From Paraspadella gotoi (taxonomy: Eukaryota; Chaetognatha), in the NCBI GenBank assembly GCA_051294375.1, contig CM119266.1, forward strand, positions 11,943,180 to 12,007,179: a stretch of DNA of 64,000 nt, written 5' to 3'. This document shows, one piece after another, positions 58,376-64,000 of the stretch. A model generated the notes under the pieces. The model made no database searches. It had not been told where the DNA came from and saw only the letters and a program-made list of their open reading frames with translations. A program made the position numbers and the translations under genes. Within the stretch, counting starts at the first letter, position 1, and each line of letters begins with the position of its first letter.

Positions 58376-61300
58376 ATGGCCGAGGAAGAGAAGGAAGTGA
58401 AGGAAGAGAAGACCTACACTCTGAAGGCGGAGTTCCCCAAGGAAGATCCTTCGTTTCTGACGGACGACGTCTTCGTTCCTGAAGGATTGGCGGAGATGAT
58501 GGACGTGAGGGGGGGGAGGGTTGGGAAAGGGGCGGTGGAGGGTTGGGGTGGTGGATACGAATTTAGAAAAAGGGACAATCACTAGGGCAAGGCTTGTTGT
58601 TTTGTTTCAATAGACATTAAGTCAAATTATTAATAATTGTCGACAATTTTCTTTTTCGTCTTTTGTTGTGTCAACGAGGAGGCGTAATTAAAATACCATT
58701 AATCAATATTATTTCACGATATGCTTCGCGGAGGAAAGCGTAAATTTGGTAGGAAGGACAGAGAAGACGTCGTTGGGAGGGCGTTTGTAGGTAAGACTTC
58801 CTTTTTGTTTATAACATGAATTAGGTTGACAAATAAACGAGATATGTTTAGTCGCCCAAACCTCTCGCGCAGAGCGGCGGCGGTGCGGACAGAACTTCGC
58901 TAACTTGCGCTCTTGATCTAACCTTGAAGGCGGCTTCCAGTGCCTCATCTTCTCTCTTTTCAACTACTATCACGGATTTACGCCATTCTTCACGACAGCG
59001 AGAAAATGATTTTGAGTTCACGAAAGAGAAGATATATTAGGTCATTTGTGTAAACTCGTTTATTGCTATTATATTATATATCTATACTGTATAATATTAA
59101 TTTTTGACATTACTTAGTGAATTATGATGGTCCCAGAATTGTTAGAGTGAAAGGGAAACATATTATTAGAGAGAGAGAGGAAGAGAGGGAGAAAAGAGAA
59201 GGAGAGAGAGAGAGGAGAGAGAGAGGAGAAGAGAGTATTTGTATTGTATGTTTATTAGAGAAGTCATTCGTAGACAGACCGACTGTTGGTTCTTCTTATT
59301 ATTGTCTTAGTGTCCCGAGGCGGTGAACGTATTGTGCCACAGTGAAGTAATTGCTAATTAACGGAAGGGATGGTGAGCGCGGAGGATACTTTTTTCAACT
59401 TTTGACTTGTACAATGAATATGAGCAACACCCCCTCCACCAACACTCCAGTCAGTGCAGATCCGATTTAACGAAGAAGGCGAAGAAGAGGAAGAAGACAC
59501 ATATTCTCTCTATCTTATCTCCTTTCGTCTCGGTGGAGAACGAGAATCGAGCGCGAAGAGAGCAACGTTAACAGGGAACCCGAACAAAACGGAGGAGAAC
59601 GACGAGCGACAAACCGTGGTAAAGTTGGTGTCAGGGTAAGGTATTTGTCCATGTTGTTTCTTGTCACGTCTTTTGTTTTGTTTTTTTTTTTTTTGTATGT
59701 TGAATTTAGCGCCGCTGCGCCATCTCGAGTTCCGCCTACGACCCGCGATTCTCCACCACGCGGACGACGAAGTTCCAAAAGACGCCGGCGCAGATGCAAA
59801 GGCTGACGGCCGAAGCCGCCGACATTTTGCCGCTCAAGCATCTCGAGGGTCCGACCTTGAAGGTGAAGGGGCTTGAAGGGAGATGGCGATAGAGAAAGCG
59901 ATCATACGTTCACGAATAGATCAATCAATCAACCCAGAATCAGTAAAATAAATAAATAAATGAACAAAAAATTAAAAATTAAAAATAAAAAAATAAAAAA
60001 AATAAAAAATAAAAAATTAAAAAAATAAAAAAATAAAAAATAAAAAATAAAAGAGATTAAAAAAAAAAATAAAAGAAAATAAAATATAAAAAAATAAAAA
60101 ATAAATTAAAAAAAAAAAATTAGAAAAAAAAAAAAATAAAAAAATAAATAATCGATCAAACAATCAATCAAACAATAATTTACCATCACTTTGCCGAATA
60201 ATATTGTTTAAGAAATTGTAAATACGTTGTCTATACAGCGACAACAAAGACGACGACGCCCGACGACTTAATCCCCCCCCCTTCCGCCCCCCGCCCCCCA
60301 GAAAGCGTTGGAGGCTTTGAAGCCGATCAACGTGAAGGGGGGGACCTTCATCTGTCGGGAGGGTGAGGAGGGCGAGGACTTCTACATCATCGAGTCCGGC
60401 ACCTTCAACATCTACAAGAAGAAAGGACCCGAGGACGAAACCGTCGGCGAGTTGATATCGACTTTGAACGGCTCGGGCTCTTTCGGCGAATTGGCGCTGA
60501 TGTGAGGAGAATATTTGGGATATTTTGATGTCGCTGTTGTCAACATGAGATATATACGACATCATACGTAAAGATTGTATAAGCTAAGCTGAACTATACT
60601 GGACGAGCCTAAACTAATCTAAAACTGGACCGAAACAAACCGCTGGGTTGATAAACGGTGACCGTGAAATTTAAAAGTGATCGTGATCGTTGGTGATTCG
60701 TCACTATACCGCAGCTATTCATGTCATCTGACGTTATTTTAATCTAATTTAATGTACATTATTCTAATTCAATTTTGGTTTTCGGATGCGTGGATTACTT
60801 TTTTCTTGTAACGACATACGTATCGTAATTTAATTATGCCCGTCAGTTTGAAAAAAAATATTTTTTATGAAGAATTTTAAAAAAAAGATAGGAATTCCGA
60901 TTTTCAGGTACCACTGGCCACGCCAGGCGACCGTGAAGGCCATGACGGACGGAAGTTTGTGGATGATGGATCACAAAGTCTACCAGTGAGTGGGCAGGTT
61001 TTTAGATCTCTTCGTCGATTCATTTATTTTATTAAATTGATTAACTTTATAAGCATAATTGACTCGACGGATTGTCTTATTGATCAAATTCATTATTTTA
61101 CTTGATCGCGTCCCGCAGACAAGTAGGCATGGACTCGGCCTTTCGACTTCGCCGTCAACTGGAGGAAAACATCAGCAAAGTGGATTTGATGAAGCAGCTG
61201 CAGTCGGGCGAGATCGCCGACCTTTGCGACGTCATCAACGTTAAAGAAGTCGGACCCAACGATATCATCATCAAAGAAGGTGGGGCCACGTGGAGATATA

Positions 61301-62898
61301 TATGTTTAATTCGTTAACAATAAATATTCGAAATAGTACGAACAGTACAGACAAAAGAAAGCAAAATTAAATTAATTTAAGTTGAACTAAGTATAAGTCG
61401 AGCGCCTTCATTAAATCTCTACCCCCGGGCTGGGCGGTTAGGCGATGGAACTCCCAAATTCTGTCCAATTAAATTTTTCTGAAATAAATAAAGGGAAAAA
61501 AGTGGTAATTCAATGTAAGGGAAATTTGACTTGACTCGAAAGGTATTCGTCCTAAAAGGGACTACATCCTTCACTAAGATGTCTTCTAGGTTTTATAAGA
61601 TGCAGCCAGAATGTTGAAGGAATGGGAAGGGAAAAATTGGAGGGGCAAAGGGGGGAAGAGGGAAAGGGGGAAGGCAAGGGGGGAGTTAAACAGGAGGGTT
61701 GGGCCTGGCCCATTCTGTAAGGAGAATTGGCGCCGGCGTCCTCGTTATCGTCTTCGTCGTCGTTTCGGCCGTGGACAATTATTCGTGTCATTAGAGTTTC
61801 CTCGAAATTAAAAATAAAGAGGAGAACGCTGATTTATGATCCCGAAAACCTCGGTGATTGTCTATCGCCTTCTCGTTTTTAAGTTTTAACAAATATTAAT
61901 TCGCTTCGCTTATTTTCTCTTAACGTGAAAACCTGAAACTAATCTTATGTTCTGACACTAGTTAACGTTTGAGAAACGTCAAGCTTAATTCGTGACATGG
62001 ATTACCTTCGTTGCTCACTTTTCGGAACGACAACGCCGCTTCGTTTGCCTTCCCCCCTACCCCTTTCCCCGCCAACCCTTATACATCGAACCCATTTTCC
62101 CTCCCCCCCCTTTTTCAAAAATCCTCCTTCTTCTCTCTTCTGCCATTCCCCATCTGCACTCAACTTCCCTACCCACCGCGCCGGATTTTCCACTCCCCGG
62201 CTCCGCTTGCATCGACCCGCACTTCTTGGCCGCCCCCGCCGGCCCATTACCCAGGCGACGAAGCGAGCTCCATGTTCTTCGTCCTCGAAGGCGAAGTCGT
62301 TGTCGTCGTCGGCGGAAAAAAGAGGTTAACCGCCTGAGCGCCGGCGGATATTTCGGAGAGATGGCGCTGATGACGAAGGAGAAACGGAGCGCCACCGTCA
62401 AAGCGGCCGGACACGTCGTCCTCGGTACGTGATTGATGGAAGGGGAGGGGCGTGGACGCGGTTTGGCGTGGGAGCGTTAGACTCGGGACGAGCTGTGAAC
62501 GTCGTCATTTGCATAATTGGCAATATTGAAAATTGAGTAAATTAACATTTTCGAAAAAGTGAAATTTGGGTTAATCGCGGTCATTTACTCGTGTCGATAA
62601 ACGACTAGTGGTCTTGTAAAGTTTTATCTTTCTAAATCCTTATTTGTTTATTAATATGCAATTTTTTTAGGTTCTTTTCGGATCCCGTATTTTCCTCTCG
62701 AAAACCCCTTTTCACTTTCAAAATCAATTTTTGCTTTCGATTCATCTGACTTCCGGTCTCCATTCCGACGGACGCGCCCACTTTATATATTTAATTTGTT
62801 GAATTTCCCCAGGCGAGTTGGGCGTGGACGCGTTCGAGCGTATCTTGGGTCCGTGCAAAGAGCTCATGCGACGCAAACAAGATACGTACAAGAAATAA
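58376..62898 (+). CDS. cAMP-dependent protein kinase regulatory subunit, 8 exons, one sequence frameshift
   Basis: Binds and inhibits the PKA catalytic subunit and releases it on cAMP binding. Exons: 58376-58504, 59460-59618, 59710-59862, 60302-60501, 60908-60985, 61119-61279, 62255-62424, 62813-62898; about 378 residues. Exon 3 opens with the pseudosubstrate RRCAIS; Ala at the phosphoacceptor place is type-I-like. Cyclic-nucleotide domain A holds FGELALMYHWPRQAT and domain B YFGEMALMTKEKRSAT, both with the phosphate-binding Glu and Arg. The C terminus DAFERILGPCKELMRR is typical. Exon 7 needs one more base in an A6 homopolymer (about 62317-62322) to join GGKK to EVNRLSAGG; the exon 8 phase independently demands it. 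Exon 1 (MAEEEKEVKEEKTYTLKAEF) shows no dimerisation/docking helix pair, so exon 1 may be wrong or the domain lost. Confidence 0.88.
59940..60160. repeat. (TAAAAA)n-like A-rich array in a PKA-R intron
   Basis: Irregular TAAA/TAAAAA units for about 220 bp between exons 3 and 4. Confidence 0.85.
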
Positions 62899-63669
62899 TG
62901 ATCGAATTTGGGCGTAAAGTGTTTCGAGTTTTTTTTGGGGGGAAAAAGATCGCCTTGCATTTTTTTGAAAAATGTAATACGGAAATGAATATAACAAGTT
63001 TTATTTAGTTTTTATTTTCTAGCAGCCCGTGATGCCAGTAAATCAGATATAGGGGATCAGGAAATTACAAAACTAAAAATTTCAAATTTTAAAACGATTT
63101 TCAAGGGGACGGGGGACGAGAGAAAGATTATTTTAGAAAGGAAATGAGAATTTTATTTTGCTCCCTGTAGTGTAGCTTAAAATTTAAACGAGTAACAAAA
63201 TAATGTTTTTTCAGGAAATTACTTTTTTTGTAAACTAAATTCCTGTTGGCTTAATTGACTATTAAGATTAATATAATTGATATAATTAATATAATTGACT
63301 AATAATAAGGTTAAAGCTGGGAAATTATAAATTAAAATTGCGTTATATCAATCGTCTTTGTTACGAACGCATTGACAACTTAAAACTTCGTAATTTAAAA
63401 AATCATAACTTTGAAAGGTGAACACGAAAGTGGCTTTAATTGTGCTTGGTATTTTTTTTATTTTGTATTTTTGTTTTTTTCGGTAGGTGGGGCACAGGTT
63501 CGTCCGATCGTATTAGTCATAACAAAGTCGAAACTTTACGACCCCAATTACTTCTGTGTATAAAATAGACATCCCTTTTCGCTTGGACAGGAATGCCTAA
63601 TTCTCTCTCTCACTCTCTCTCTGTTTCTGTCTCTCGAGAAAGAGACGTTTTCCCTCAGCTTGAAAATAG

Positions 63670-63740
<71 letters not shown>

Positions 63741-63874
63741 AATGTTCTCCTCTAGACTTTTTGAATTCTCCAAATTGCCCTGGGAGAAAAATTCAAACAT
63801 CCTCCGGGCGCTCAGGAGGGAATCATAAATGCCAATATGTTTGCGAGGCCGTTACTTCTTTTAAAAAAATGGGA
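62899..63874. other. Downstream region of the PKA regulatory subunit gene
   Basis: AT-rich sequence with the 3' UTR of the PKA-R gene. A GA array runs at 63672-63735. No further exon is supported before the gap. Confidence 0.6.
63672..63735. repeat. (GA)n microsatellite
   Basis: Pure GA array of about 32 units near the right edge of the window. Confidence 0.95.
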
Positions 63875-64000
63875 NNNNNNNNNNNNNNNNNNNNNNNNNN
63901 NNNNNNNNNNNNNNNNNNNNNNNNNNNNNNNNNNNNNNNNNNNNNNNNNNNNNNNNNNNNNNNNNNNNNNNNNNNNNNNNNNNNNNNNNNNNNNNNNNNN
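63875..64000. other. Assembly gap (N run) reaching the window edge
   Basis: Ns continue to the last base; the gap's true size is unknown. Confidence 1.

Overview
The window is nuclear DNA of an invertebrate animal. Every gene is interrupted by GT-AG introns, exons are GC-rich while introns and spacers are AT-rich, and the gene set is metazoan: polo-like kinase 1, an immunoglobulin-superfamily receptor, a pancreatic-type lipase, a C-type lectin-like receptor and a PKA regulatory subunit. (CT)n/(GA)n and (GAAA)n microsatellites are unusually dense. I cannot name the species. Five runs of N show a draft scaffold. Exon models were assembled by hand from splice sites, reading-frame continuity and motif conservation, without transcripts or database searches.

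Layout: 1-6365 holds no gene I can support, only microsatellites. 6366-30160 (+) is a 14-exon polo-like kinase 1 gene. It is interrupted by an apparent assembly artefact: about 15175-25340 is an error-rich copy of about 25345-34930. That copy carries broken duplicates of PLK1 exons 10-14 and of the first five exons of the next gene. 33040-36332 (+) is a three-Ig-domain type I membrane protein with tRNA-Val and initiator tRNA-Met genes in one intron. 37254-41251 (-) is a six-exon, 921-residue predicted seven-helix protein with a very long third loop; an initiator tRNA gene lies in its first intron. Another tRNA-Val/tRNA-iMet pair is at 42074-42300, and a hammerhead-ribozyme-like motif is at 42981-43033 (-).

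43569-47022 (+) is the most novel gene: an IRE1/RNase L-like pseudokinase plus degenerate KEN domain, fused to TFIIS N-terminal and central domains. 47293-50638 (-) is a 12-exon pancreatic-lipase-family gene with an intact catalytic triad. 55252-56948 (-) is a membrane C-type lectin-like gene whose start codon abuts a 505-bp MITE. A sister MITE lies at 54340-54945, and both have 8-bp target duplications. 58376-62898 (+) is a PKA regulatory subunit with two cyclic-nucleotide domains, an Ala pseudosubstrate site and one apparent single-base deletion.

The genes do not form a pathway. Themes are signalling (PLK1, PKA-R, the IRE1-like fusion, the 7TM protein) and cell-surface recognition (Ig protein, lectin). 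The strongest biological leads are the pseudokinase-KEN-TFIIS fusion, the MITE insertion at a start codon and the hammerhead-like motif. The strongest technical finding is the false tandem duplication.
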